Source: Ailanthus altissimus
Lineage: Eukaryota; Streptophyta; Magnoliopsida; Sapindales; Simaroubaceae
Assembly: GCA_946807835.1 (NCBI GenBank)
Contig: OX327700.1
Coordinates: forward strand, 23,720,001-23,784,000
Direction: 5' to 3'
Length of the DNA: 64,000 nucleotides
The notes below the pieces were generated by a model. It was not told the DNA's origin. It saw only the letters and a program-made list of their open reading frames with translations, and did no database searches. Made by a program: the position numbers and the translations under genes. Shown here piece after piece: positions 20,973 to 33,029 of the stretch; within the stretch, counting starts at the first letter, position 1, and each line of letters begins with the position of its first letter.

Positions 20973-23822
20973 TGTAGTAACCAGTATCCATAACCGGTAA
21001 GAATATGTATATTTATATATATAAATATACGTATTTTATTTGTATGTGGGTGATCCTTGATTTATATATTGTTATTAGTAGTGTTTTTATAGGTTAAGGA
21101 TATACTATTAGTATTGGGTTTATTTGCAAGACTTTGAAATTATTTTAGGGACCAAATTGTTATACTTTGAAAGTTTTGGGGGCAAATTCGTAAATATCAA
21201 AAATTAGCCTCTTAGTATAAAAATACACTTTTAAACCCTAATTTACCATTTTTAGGTCGAGCTACCCATTTTAAGAGAGAGAAGAGAGAAATAGAGGAGA
21301 GAGAAAGAGGAGAAGAAGAAGAAAAAGAAGAAGAAATTGGAATTTTGAATTTCAAGAGGTATATCATACGTATTTCTCAATTTATTGGTATTAATTAAGT
21401 TAATTCCTTTAAGTTTTGATTTCTGAAAATATGTATAATTGAGGATTTGTTGTGTATTTCGTAAGATCATATGAGAATTGATGATGATCTATAAGATAGT
21501 TTGATAAATCATGATGAATTATGGAATTTCTGCTGGATAACCTCTTGATCTAGGAATTTTATAAATTGTTGTGATTCGATTCTGGTTTTGAATTTTGAGT
21601 ATATGAAATTAGACATGTTAAGGATCATCTGAGACTTTGAATCAATTGAAAATTCTGGAAATTGAATTTATAGTGAATTTACCAAAATGACCCTGAAATT
21701 CTGGAAATTTCCTGTGTAAACAGTATAGTACAGTGAAAAATAATTTTTGTCCTACTGAATGATCTTCAAAAATTATGAATTTGTGGAATATGATAATTTT
21801 ATATGTCTAATATGATATACTCGGAATTGAGAATTTAGATCAATGTGGTTGAAGTGTTATGAATTTCTAAAGTGTATCAGCTCATTGCAATATTTGATTA
21901 ACAGATTTTTAAAGTTATAGAATAAAATAGTTTTAAAATACTTTTGGCAGTGATTTGGAAGTGAAATATTTATCATGGACTGAGATATGTGTTAAGAGTA
22001 ATTATGTGGTAGTTTTATAATTTTTGAGTTAGTATATGATGTTATAAAATTGGGAGATTGAATACTGTTCAGTAAGTATCTTGATCCTGTCAGGTTTGTA
22101 GTTTGGATTCGATGGTGTGTATGGAATGGATTGTGTAGGAAATTTGATATAATATTCATATATAAGAAGGATATATGAGTCAAGGATGGTATATTCTGAT
22201 TTTGGAGTAATTGGACATCATTTGATGTATTAGAAATTTTTGTTAAGTGTAAGTGGTCAGAATGACCGGTTTTGAGAAACCAAATATTTAGACCAATTTG
22301 ATGTGATAAATGCATTGTGTATAATTTTGTAAGCTATTTAAAGTATTTTGTGTGAATTGTGAGGCTTATGAAAGGATTAATCTCCATTGATAGGTTAAGG
22401 AGATTTAAGCCTTGTAGCTGAAAGTGTTAAGAGGTAAGTATACTAGACTTTTTACTGAAATCACAATAAACATAGTAATTGTTTTGTATGATTTTGCAAA
22501 TGGGGTTAAGAATATGTTTATGTTATGTCAAAGTATATTTTGATATGAAATGTAAATATATGTTTCTGAATGTGAGCATTAACATTGAGCATGGACATAC
22601 ATGTGTTTTTGTAAGTGAGCTTTCAAAATAAGATGTGTTTAATAAAGAAAGCTTTTGAAGTGTAATATGTCCATGAGAAATATTTTGTATTTTGAGGGTA
22701 CTTGAACTCACTGTTAACTTAGTAGGCAATTTATGTGATTTGTGGAGCCTTTATGTGTGGCCTTTCCTTTGGGATTAGTATATGTTATGTGTTCCGTATG
22801 TAGGGAGGATCCTATTGGTACCTAAAGGAAGAGTGAGTCATCACATTCGTGTGGTGGCGTATTGGTGCATGTGAGAGGACTCACCGATGATCAGGGTGAG
22901 GGTTTGGCTTTTACCTTCGGGCATAAGCATTATATATGTGTTATTCAAGACCTCACTTGTACTATTCCTCTCATACGGTATGTCACCTACGAGTGACATT
23001 TGGCTCATTATGTGATATGTGATATGTAAGTCCTACTAAGTAGTAGTTGAGTGATGGTATTCCTATTATGTGTTTTGAAAGAATGTGTAAGCGCTTACAT
23101 GATATGTGATTTGATAAGATTATGATTTTGATTGATCACAGCATATCATACATATGCATTGTGTACATATATGTATTTGTATTTGATATATGAAAAACTA
23201 GTATGCTTACTGAGTTTTATACTCATTATAGTTTATGGTGATTTCAGGTAAATAAGGTACATGTGTGCTTAGCGGATTTGGCAAGGCTTCTGCTGTTCCT
23301 TGGGTTCCCTAAGTTGCTAGGTTGTTGTGTGTTTCATTTGGGGACACGTGGGATAGGATATTTGATTTGTCCCTATTGAATAAATACTTATGTATTATTT
23401 AATTGTGTGTGGATTGGATTTGGTTTAAGTTTTATAAAGTGTGGTTATTGGATGATTTTAAGTAAGAATTTGCAATGGATATATTCTGGGCTCCCGGTAA
23501 CAAAGGTGCTACTGGTGACGTAGTAGAGTGTTAATCTCTGAGAAAACTCTGCGTATCTCCGGTTTAATAATTGTCCCAGTCATAATTCAATTGCTATAAT
23601 TCTGAAAGAAATTAAAATGAATGTTTAAATATTGTCAAGAGAAGGTTATATTTATATGTTAGGTTATGGTTGATTTTAGTGTTGAACTTACTAGCAACTT
23701 GCTAAGGATTTCTGTGTTGAATGAAAGTTGAAAATTTTGTGTAATATTATTTATGAGTGCACATGCAGTGAATGAATGTAAGTGATGTCATGTGTCGGAT
23801 CTTTTGGGTCTGGGGCGTGACA
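20973..23822 (+). mobile_element. 3' LTR of family A element, full length
   Basis: 2850 bp, TG...CA. A probable TATA box (TATAAAAATA) lies at 21216-21225, followed by a leader with AAACCCTAA and a GA-rich stretch (21274-21337). No intact long ORF. A 107-aa minus-strand frame (21992-22315) recurs in A2 but is broken in A3 and its changes look mostly non-synonymous, so it is probably not a gene. Confidence 0.9.
21216..21225 (+). promoter_or_regulatory. Probable LTR TATA box, family A
   Basis: TATAAAAATA in the only complete LTR of the element. The equivalent segment is deleted from the 5' LTR, so a transcript starting here would read into downstream flanking DNA. Confidence 0.5.
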
Positions 23823-23855
23823 TTAAGTACCCTATTGGTATCCACTCTTAGGTGT

Positions 23856-25109
23856 TGATAGAGGTATATATAAACTATTATTTTCCATCATCTTAGACTT
23901 AGATTTTGCTCCAAATTATGAGTATTTAGTTATTTATTTGAGATTTTTTTAATCACATATAGATTTTTCACTCACGACATGAAGATACTAAAGAAATCAG
24001 ATATGAAACAAATAAAAGACGAAAGTATAGGCGCCGTGACAACCATGTAACTAAAGAAACCCTATCTCAAGACTCCTAATATGACTTGGATTCAAAACCA
24101 CACATCTCTAAGGTTACAAAGGCCTATAAAAATATCCTTTTTTACAACCAAGCACAGAGAATATCATAGACAAATTAAGGCAAACAAAAATACAACAGAA
24201 AAACAAGATATCAAAGCAAAGAATTAAATATTGAAGATCAAAACTTACGCATCAATCAAGAGAGAGAGAAGCAACTCAGGGTGTGTTCTTGTTTAGTTTT
24301 TTTATCTTTTCTTATCATTATGATCTTATTAATGATGTCTTCAATTATTTACTTTGATACTCTTAGATTCATTATGAGCTAAACTCTTTTGATATAGGGT
24401 TAGTCTTTTGAACCTAATATGTAGTTAGATTTTATTGACTCTCTTAGTTTATGAACTTAATATATTAAATTAATTCATTCTATCTTATGTTTAATGCTTT
24501 TGTTATATTTGGCCAATATATTGATTGTTCAAGAAACCATAATGAACTCAAAAGAGGAATTTTTATTATTTAGCCTAGAATAGCTTGATACATAATCATG
24601 AGGTGATAGCTATGAGTTCCATATAGGATAGACATATGCCTAGATGACATATATGACATAATTAGACTTGTACTTAATGAGTTGCATTCTATTTGGATTA
24701 CCATAGATATATAGGTAATTGTTATGATATAATATAGTTATTTGACCATTGACAGAGGCTTATAACAAAATTAGAATCTAGCCAACAATTTTTATTGAGG
24801 GATTAACTAAAAGATTAATAAGTTCCATAAAATATTAAGAGATAAGTCGAAACCCTAGATTCCCTTTTATTAAAGAACTTAACTTTTACTTGTTTTTTTT
24901 ATTAGGATTAGGTTTAATTTAATAAAATTAGATAAAATGCATCTTTTGAATTATCTGGATAAAAGTTAAGTACAATTAATTTTAGTACTTGATTGAAAGA
25001 AGTAGGTTAAATAAGTCTCTATGGGAATGATACTTAGACTTTATTCCTATATTACTTAATACAATAGTATGCACTTACACTTAGCTATTAATTCATACAT
25101 TAGGCGTCA
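23856..25109 (+). mobile_element. Decayed Athila/Tat-type LTR, related to solo LTR E
   Basis: The start TGATAGAGG...AAACTATTATTTTC parallels LTR E (TGATAAGCG...ATCTATTATTTTT). Middle GAGAGAGAGAAGCAA parallels AGAGAGAGAAGCAA. The end, CTATGGGAATGATAC...TATTACTTAATACAATAGTATGCACTTACAC...GCGTCA, parallels the end of E. Flanks GGTGT and ACTAA do not match, so it may be truncated or recombined. It lies in the internal part of the family D nest. Confidence 0.5.
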
Positions 25110-25315
25110 ACTAAAATGAAGCAGATAGTGTCATAAGATGCATAACCCATCATGATGCTCTTTTCTGTACCATATTTAAAATAGAAGTGTAGAGGGTGAC
25201 TTTGGTGGTTTTTTAGGTTTGGTTAATTTTGTGAGAATCTGTTGTTTTTTTGTTATAATTTGGTGTTTTGATTCGTGAAATAGGTTGTTTGCATGGTGGG
25301 AAAGGTGTTTTAGGT

Positions 25316-25625
25316 ATTTACCCTAGGCTAAACATAAGGATGCATTTTTTAAATTTATCAATAAATAATTAGCTAGGTATTGAAAGCATCAAGATCAAAT
25401 ATTTTAAATAATTAAAAACTAAGATCATTTTAATTATTTTCAAGCTATAATCTTAGAAATAAAATTAGTTCATGATTATAAGAGAATAAGGGCAAGAAAT
25501 AATTAAAAATATAATACAAATAGAAATCAAACCAAGATTGATGTCTTTTGGATTTGCCTTGCAATTGGTTGATCTCACAAGAATATGCCAAAATCTTTTG
25601 CTACTTTTGATATGTATGAAAGTCT
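25316..25625 (-). mobile_element. Family D LTR fragment, left part
   Basis: From TTACCCTAGGCTAAACATAAGG onward it matches LTR D at about 9238-9590 (TTACCCTAGGCTAAACACAAGG). The first about 520 bp of the LTR are missing, so no primer-binding site is left. It continues at 41186-41806 beyond the nested elements. Confidence 0.65.
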
Positions 25626-26587
25626 TGTTGAAAATTGTGCTTATGTGTCATTCTAATATTGTATGAATATTAATTATTTAATATTTATAAAATAAACATT
25701 TTGAATAAAATCGTTAATATTATATTTATATGGTAAGATGCTTGTAATGTTTCAGACATTGTATGATCTGAAAGAGTTCAGATCTAGTTTAAAAGAGTTT
25801 AAACCAATGCTAAGAGTTAGCTACACTGAGAATTATAACTGCTAAAAATTAGCAGGTTATAAGTGTCAGCGAAATCTAAAGAGTTAAAGCCTTATCTAAA
25901 ATGTGAAAAAGACCCGATGGTATATTAGCAATTAAATAGTTACAAATGGTTATAAATAGTGCTAAGAAATATCATTGTGCAAGTATGTTCTCGAAAGTTA
26001 TGTTCCTAATATATTTTCACTGATGTGAGTTTGTCAGTGAAAACCTTATTTAATATAGATTTGTGTATGTCTATATCTGCATGGTCTAGATGATTAGTCT
26101 TAGTAGACCATGAGTTTAATGAAAGTTCGTATAGATATATAGGATTCAATGAAGACTGAATACTGAATAGGCTTAATTAAAACCTCTAATAAAGAACTCA
26201 TAAAGCCGTCAATAGAGAGTCCTTTTGAGTTAAGTAGTATTTGTGGTCCCTTGACCTGAGCACCATGGTAAGCTTGTGAGTGATCCACCATACATAGGTT
26301 CTATACATATCAGAGACCTTTTATAGTCTTATCGCTGGGTATAGTTTGATGCTCATAGAGTTTGGTATGTGTAGATATAGGATCCACCAGCTCATATTTG
26401 TCAGTTGTATATCCAGATGCTCCAAGATTGTATTCCAAAAAATCTTATAGCAATAAGTAACAAACCTAGAAAAGTATTTCCCATAGGAGAAATAATATTG
26501 CAAAAGTGTTTACAATTATTGTTTATGAGAATATGAATATGGAGATGAGTTTTAGGATTGAGCATATGGAGACTTGACGATGATAAT

Positions 26588-27942
26588 TTTTGTGTGTTTT
26601 CTATAACACAAATTAGCGCAAGTGCACGTTGTCGCAACAAGTAATATATGATGAGAAAAGTGTCGATCCCACAGAGAATGATTTGTCTTTTCTAGTTTAA
26701 GTACTGAAATTGTGTCCCTCTACTCTTATCCAGAAAATGATTTAATGTATGAGATTAAACTACTCAAGTAAAAGAACAACTTAATTATGCTAAGTAATAA
26801 ACTAAATTACTACAAGTAAATTCAATATGAGAAATCCTAGGATTACAAACTATCCCCCATTATGTAACTAATCAGCAGAATCTCTTTCAGGTTTATTGTT
26901 CTCAACTTGATATATTGACCAAAACACTCAACACATCACAAGCCTCTTTCGAAGGTCAAGTGAATATATTTTATCCAATCAAATATCTATATGTATATGA
27001 TAAATATATTGAACAAAATTCATTAAGCACAAGTTTTATGAGCCATACATACCATATGAGTATATGTCTATCTCATATGAAACTCAAGTGTACTACTCTA
27101 TGATCATGCATCAATATGCTTAAGACTGAATACCTAAATGCCTTTGTCAAGTTTATTTAAGTATTTCTAGATCAATTTAACTACTGGCCAAGTAATCAAA
27201 TAGCATTAAACACAAGCACAATGAATATATCGAAAGCTGAATTAATACCATAAAAGAGAGAGCTATAATCAATCACATAATGAATTCACGGATGTAATCC
27301 TAGATTAATGAAATTAGCTCATCATTAAACTACACAATCTTGAAGCTAGTTCCAGCAATACATGAAAAATAAACATCTTACAACAAGTAAAAGATCAAAG
27401 CAAAGAAGAAATCCCTGTCAAATGTCTTTGATGTTGAATCTTTCTTTCCTCCTCTTTGATTTCTCCAAACTTAGAAATTAAATGTTTTTCTTTTGTGTCT
27501 CCAGCTGCTATCCCAGCTACCCCCTCCCAAAATGTAAGTTTTGTTTAAATATATAGGTAAGAGCACGAAATTAGGGTGAACTTGGGGTTGCTTTTTGGAC
27601 TTTCTAATTTTCAGCATCCTGTCATCTTTTGTTGTCCAGGTCTCAATGTCGCAGCATTGGGATTCAATGCCGCGGCATTGAGGTGTTTGGTAGTTTCTGC
27701 AAGTGGCGCCCCGGCATTGAATGCCCCGGCGCTCAACTGAATGCCTCGGCATTACACTGTAGCAAACAGTGCCTCTATTTGTATTTTTATCTCTAATGCT
27801 CCCATTTAAGTCCGGTTTCGCGCTTGATGTTCCAATTGTCATTGAACCTAAAATTCATGCACAAATAATAATTAATTGAGGTTAAATGAGAAAATATTAA
27901 TAATAAGAGTACCAAAATATTATATGAAAATATGTATTATCA
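26588..27942 (-). mobile_element. 3' LTR of Athila element C
   Basis: Plus-strand start TTTTGTGTG (terminal TG mutated to TT) and end ATTATCA. Near-identical to the other LTR over about 26700-27480, more diverged in the CpG-rich island 27600-27830. A TATA-like CCTATATAT lies on the minus strand near 27550. The 62-aa ORF at 26915-27103, repeated at 38977-39165, is LTR sequence. Confidence 0.9.
27640..27770. repeat. CpG-rich palindromic island in LTR C
   Basis: Variants of AATGCCGCGGCATTG and GAATGCCCCGGCGCT recur about six times within 130 bp of otherwise AT-rich LTR. A similar island lies in the internal region at 30870-31015, and related ones in LTR D. Confidence 0.65.
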
Positions 27943-27957
27943 AACTACCCCAAACTT
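27943..27957 (-). other. Polypurine tract of element C
   Basis: On the minus strand, AAGTTTGGGGTAGTT directly precedes the 3' LTR; Athila elements typically have an AAGTTTGGGG-type tract. Confidence 0.8.
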
Positions 27958-29190
27958 AAAAGCTTTGCTTGCCCTCAAGCATAGATAATTCAAAAGCATT
28001 TCATGAAAAATGAGAGTACACTATGGGTTTAATAATGATCACTTGGTCTCAGAGTTTGCAATAATTCTATAAATCCCAAAATCTTTAAATACCATGATTA
28101 AACAACTTTTAATCGTCATGCCTTTCTTACCCTACAAGTGATAACTTGGTGTGTGTGTGTGTATGTGTGTGTGTGTAGTTGCTATTGTCAGTTAAATGCA
28201 CCCGAAATGGTTTATACGTATAAGACAGGATGTAGTCTCAATGGATTTTTGAATATACACTCCATAGGCATGCCTTTCATATCACTCTCCACTAATGTAG
28301 GAACAAACACGATTAAGAATTAAATAGGACTTTATTAAGCTTGTAATGTATGGTTAGGGTAAAGGTAGGATAATGTGGTTTCACTTTTGGCTCAAATCAC
28401 ACCATAAACATACATTGCCATTGAATCATCCAAACCTCAATCTTATTCCAAAGGACACCCCCAAACTTAATTGAAACTTCCTTTGTTGCTTCTTATTAAC
28501 AATTTTTTTTTTTTTGTCGAGCATTCCAAATCACTATGCCTTCAAACTTAGAATTTTTCAACCTTTTGAAAAAAACATAAACATAACTTCTATGCCTATG
28601 GTGTAAAGGATGGTAATGATGGAATATATATTTGATTTAAGGTATTATTATAGTTAACAAAGAAAGATGGTCATTATGCTCAAAATAAGTGACTATGGAT
28701 AAATATATATCAGTAGGCTCAAAAGGCTCAAACGATGGCCTAAAATCACTTCCTTAATCATATATGTCATAGGATTTCACCTCAAGTGATAATCAAACAA
28801 GTTCTAGAGTGTGTTTGAGACCTTTTGTGTTCTTGTTGTGCATAAACTTTCTCTAGGTTAGCAACTAACTTAACAATCCAACTATGTGCTCAATGTGTTT
28901 CAAGTAATCATAAGTAAAATAAGACTATCACATCAGATTATAGAATTGCTAATGATGATATTTATTGATTTCTAGGGTTTTATAGTTTATACAACAGTTT
29001 TATCATTGACCCACACCCATATACACCTTTTTTTTATAATAAAAACACACAACTCAAAACAGAACTAAAAACAGAACAAATGGGAAAGTGTTTCCCTGTC
29101 CCTCAAACTTACTATCAGACATGTCCTCATGGCAAAAAGAAACATAAAACAAAAAGCATAGAAATACTCCCCTGAAATAGAGTCCAGGCT
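27958..29190 (-). other. 3' untranslated region of element C
   Basis: About 1.2 kb between the extra ORF and the polypurine tract, without coding capacity. It contains a (GT)n tract at about 28148-28174. It is recognisably homologous to 12362-13850 of family D. Confidence 0.6.
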
Positions 29191-30365
29191 TTAGTCGTCA
29201 TCTATTGCTGTTGCATCCTCATCTTTGTTATTTCTGTCAGCATCTGCATCCTCAGAGTTGATGCCTTCATTAGCATCATCATTCAACTCAGCTGGTGGTA
29301 GTGCAGTGTAAACTGGATGCTGTGAGAGTGAGGAAATATCTATTCCAAAATGGGCTGCCTGTATAGCAACCCACTGAGCACACCATTATTGATGAGCAAC
29401 GAACTGCTGTTGATGTGCCTCTATCTGTCGCTCAATTTCATCCAACTGAGATTGTACTGCCTCTAGATTGGAAAAAGAGGATGCCTGCGATGATGGTTAC
29501 GTAAGTGCCCTGGACCTATGCCCACCTTGGCCAAAATGAGTGTGCACATTGTTAATCGTGCTAGACGTTATAGCTTGGCCAAGATGTAATATCTCCTCCG
29601 AAGGACTCCACTTGACTCTAGCTTGAGTACATGATACTGTGATTAGAGAAGGATAATATAACCCGAGCTTGCTGCTTTCACTGCAATGAAGAATGCTATT
29701 CTTGATAACTCGTCCAACATCTATAGATTTTCCTGTCATTATGGCATATAACAAGATGGCACGTTGCTTGTTTACACTGCTGAAATATGTGACAGGTATC
29801 AGTCATGCCCCAATAAAATAATGCCATGTTTTCTCATCCTTACCCATGTATTTTGCTGAGAAAGATATCAGAAGAGGACCACCCATTTTTCATTCTGCCT
29901 CTGCGGAGCATAACTGTCAATGATTTCCTAATAATTCAGCTTCTACAGCATCATTTAAAAATCATCATCCCTGATTGATGGTATTTAAGGAATTTGTTGA
30001 TACTTTCACTGTCTATAGCCACCTGCCCTACCTCTCACATATATCAGCAAATTTGAATGTTCCTGAATATTTGCATAGAATTCTCGCATAATTGGCTGTA
30101 CAGCCTCTCTCGGCTGAGTGCACAATTTCTGCCATCCCCTAGATTCAATGACTCTTGCTACACTGGGATAACTTCCCTCTAAAAGGTTAAAGCCTCGCTC
30201 AGGAATAGTCGACCGCTTCATAATCAATTGAGCATAACATTCAGATGCTTCTAAGGAGACAAAATTGTTGCTGTCAAAACTAGGTGAGGCCATTTTGGTT
30301 CTTTTCATTTTCTTAGAAGCCATCTTGCTAAGAACACATATTTGCCAACTAAAACCCCTCCACAA
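29190..30365 (-). pseudogene. Athila env-position ORF (plant transposon protein domain), broken
   Basis: The first segment (30006-30365) is open and contains a second possible start (MASKKMKRTK), then ERGFNLLEG, SRGWQKLC and REFYANIQ. These fit the RGF...GW..F...REFYAN pattern of the plant transposon protein domain encoded downstream of pol in Athila elements. Further domain pieces follow across stops, including a segment at 29497-29754 (YAIMTGKSIDVGRVI) and a Gln-rich, acidic C-terminal tail to about 29190. At least several nonsense codons interrupt it. This ORF has been called env-like because of its position, but I see no signal peptide or membrane helix in the surviving parts. Confidence 0.75.
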
Positions 30366-31151
30366 ATCTCTTTAATTATCACAAGTCCATACTTCAACCA
30401 ATAGGGCTAAAAATTTCTACACTCATAGAATCACGAATTAAGTTTTTACAATTCTAACATAATTCCAACATAATTCCAATACAATTCCAACACAATTCCA
30501 ATACAATTCTAGCATTCAAGGTTAAACACCAAGCTTTCATTTTACTATTCATAAATTGATCCAACAATTGCATAATGAAAGTAGAATGATGAAAGAATCA
30601 ATGTGAAATAAAAGATTAGAGACAAGATTGTTTACCTTGTAAGATTAATCCACCGAAATTTGAGATTGGGGTAACTTTGTCAATTTGTATGAAAGATGCA
30701 ATTTGATGGAATTTATGATGATGAAGTGTGTGAAATGATGTTTAGAGTATGTTTTGATGTTGTTTTTAAGCTAAAAATTTAATGGGTAAGGTGGGATTTA
30801 AGAGTGTGAATTGGGGTGGGTTGAGAGAGTATGAGAAAAGGGGAAAAATCGGGGCAAATGCCTCTTTGTTGCTGTCCCCGTTGGAGCACCGAGGCACTGG
30901 CGCCTGGGAATTTCCCAAGTGCCAGTCCTGCAGCACTAGATTCTAGTACTGCGGCACTGATTCTCTGGAAGTGGCGCCGCGACATTCAATTTGAGTGCCG
31001 CGGCGCTCGTTCCTTGCAAAAAAAATTTCTTTTTTTTTATTTTTTAAACTGAAAATAATAATACCAAAATTAACGCAGCACATATTTACCTTGGGTTGCC
31101 TTCCAAACAGCGCCTGTTTTTTCGTCTCTAACTAGACGTTATGCTTGTAAA
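30366..31151 (-). other. Spacer between integrase and extra ORF, with GC island
   Basis: Non-coding. ATTCCAACA/ATTCCAATA-type short repeats occur at 30455-30515. A GC-rich island at 30870-31015 has repeated GCACTG, GGCGCC and GTGCCGCGGCGCT words similar to the island in the LTR. Confidence 0.5.
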
Positions 31152-32360
31152 TCACTTCGATTCCACAAACATAATGGAGGTATTTTGACGGTTGAAATCT
31201 CCTTCATAGTAATGTTTGAGCCGTTGGCTATTCACTTTAAAAGTTATTCCTTTTTCTTCATCTTCAATATCAACAGCTCCGTGTGGGTATACTTTGGCTA
31301 CACTAAATGGACCAGACCATCTAGATTTGAGTTTTTTGGGGAATAGCTTGAGTCGGGAATTAAACAATAGTACTTGCTGATTGGTTTCAAATAAGCGTTG
31401 TGCTATTCTTTTGTCATGCCATCTTTTCACCTTTTCTTTGTAAAGCTTGGCGTTCTCATATGCTTGTAGCCGAAATTCATCCAATTCATTCAGTTGCAGC
31501 ATTCTTTTCTCTCCAATTGCTGGCCAGTCAAAATTTAATGACTTGATTACCCAATAGGCCTTGTGTTCTAACTCCGCAGGCAAATGACATGATTTGCCAA
31601 ATATCAACTGATATGGTGAAGTACCATTGGGTATTTTGTATGCTGTATGATATGCCTAGATTGCGTCATCAAGCCTTATTGCCCAATCTTTGTAATTTAG
31701 CTTGACTATCTTCTCAAGGATTCTCTTCACTTCTCGATTGGAAACCTCAACTTGTCCATTTATTTATGGATGATAGGCAGTGGCGATCTTGCGTTTAACT
31801 CCATATTTATGAAACAGTGCGGAGAATGATTTGTTACAAAAATGCGATCCTTTATCACTGACAATTGCACGTGGTGTATCGAAACGGGTAAGTATATTTT
31901 TTCTTAGAAATCACAACACCACCTTTGCATCATTAGTCGGCAAGGCAACTGCTTCGACCCACTTGGACATATAATCTACAGCCAATAGAATATATTTTTG
32001 ACCATTTAATGGAATGAATGGTCCAATGAAGTCAATCCCTCAAACATAAAAAATTTCAACTTCTAATATGTTTTGCATAGGCATTTCCTGCTTTTTTGAT
32101 ATGTTTCCTGCTCTTTGGCACCTATCACATCTTAAAACAAAAAAATGTGCATCTTTAAATAAAGAAGGCCAATAAAAACCAGATTGTAATACCTTTGAAG
32201 CTGTCTTGTCTCCTCAAAAATGCCCAGCATAATCGGATGAATGACAATGCATCAGTATGTCTTCAGTTTCTTCCTCTGGCACACATCTTCGAATCATCTG
32301 GTCTGTACATTGCTTAAATAAAAGGGGTTCATCCTAAAAATATGATTTGACATCATGCAG
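31152..32360 (-). pseudogene. Integrase of Athila element C, broken
   Basis: The HHCC zinc finger is visible as HCHSSDYAGHF and RCDRCQ (near 32110-32260). The catalytic triad is present as [17 protein letters not shown] and [11 protein letters not shown] across frames interrupted by stops. The C-terminal part is an open 151-aa segment (31152-31607) with WSGPF (SRWSGPFSVAKV), a GPF/Y-type module common in Ty3/gypsy integrases. It would insert the cDNA into the genome, but several in-frame stops make it inactive. No chromodomain follows, as expected for Athila. Confidence 0.85.
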
Positions 32361-32372
32361 GAACTTCTTCTT

Positions 32373-32894
32373 CTACTGGTAACTCAAGTCCGAAGGAAGA
32401 ATTCCGCCGGCCAAGTAGTTGACATAATCTGCATACCATAGTAGATTGAGGTTTTCTAATAACAAGAGTTGCTCATCAGGAAAGAAATCATTAATCAATG
32501 TCTCATCATCAATTTGTTGTCCACCTTCCAAGTGACATAAATAGTCTGCAACCTGATTTTCTGAACTTTTCTTGTCTTTGATTTCCAAATCAAATTCTTA
32601 AAGCAATAGCACCCATTTGATCAGTCTTGGTTTTGCCTCTTTCTTGCTAATCAAATACTTGATAGCAAAATGATCTGTAAAGACTGTCACCTTAACACCA
32701 ATTAAATATGCTCTGAACTTGTCAAAGGCAAATACAACAGCCAACAACTCTTTCTCAATAGTGGTATAATTGTTCTGAGCATCATTCAAAGTTTTGCTTG
32801 CATAATAAATGGTGTGAAAAACCTTGTTTTTGCGTTGCCCCAATACTGCACCTACTGCAATAACACTGGCGTCACACATTACTTCAAAAGGCAT
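32373..32894 (-). pseudogene. RNase H and connecting region of Athila element C, broken
   Basis: The open segment 32598-32894 contains [30 protein letters not shown] and [11 protein letters not shown], the D-E-D active-site blocks of Ty3/gypsy RNase H. A stop separates it from 32373-32588, which has ENQVADYLCHLE (usually ADxLSRL) and leads to the integrase. Confidence 0.85.
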
Positions 32895-33029
32895 GGTCTA
32901 ATCTGATGCGACAATGACTGAGGCTGAAATAAGCTTCTTTTTCAACACCTCAAATGCATCATTACATGCTTGATCAAAGATGAATTTTACATCATTCTCT
33001 AACAAGCTACACAAAGGCTTAGAAAGTTT

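Larger units (their letters stand above)
16915..23827 (+). mobile_element. Non-autonomous Tekay-like LTR retrotransposon carrying LOG and an unknown gene (family A)
   Basis: Target-site duplication TTAAG (16915-16919 and 23823-23827) flanks an element with ends TGTAGTAACC...GGGGCGTGACA. The 5' LTR is 16920-17208 (289 bp, internally deleted) and the 3' LTR is 20973-23822 (2850 bp). A tRNA-iMet primer site and a polypurine tract are in place. The 3.76-kb interior has no gag-pol apart from a decayed chromodomain trace before the polypurine tract. Two intact ORFs lie antisense to the element. The LTR segments present in both copies look identical by eye, so insertion is recent. Related solo LTRs are A2 (48261-51006) and A3 (53210-56024). 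Confidence 0.9.

Noticed and set aside
21992..22315. 107-aa ORF antisense in LTR A1, with an equal-length frame in A2 (49634-49957)
   Set aside because: Conserved only because the LTRs are homologous. About 15 amino-acid changes with few silent ones, and the frame is broken in A3, which argues against protein-level selection.
26915..27103. 62-aa ORF identical to one at 38977-39165
   Set aside because: The two are the paired LTRs of element C, so identity reflects LTR duplication, not a conserved gene.
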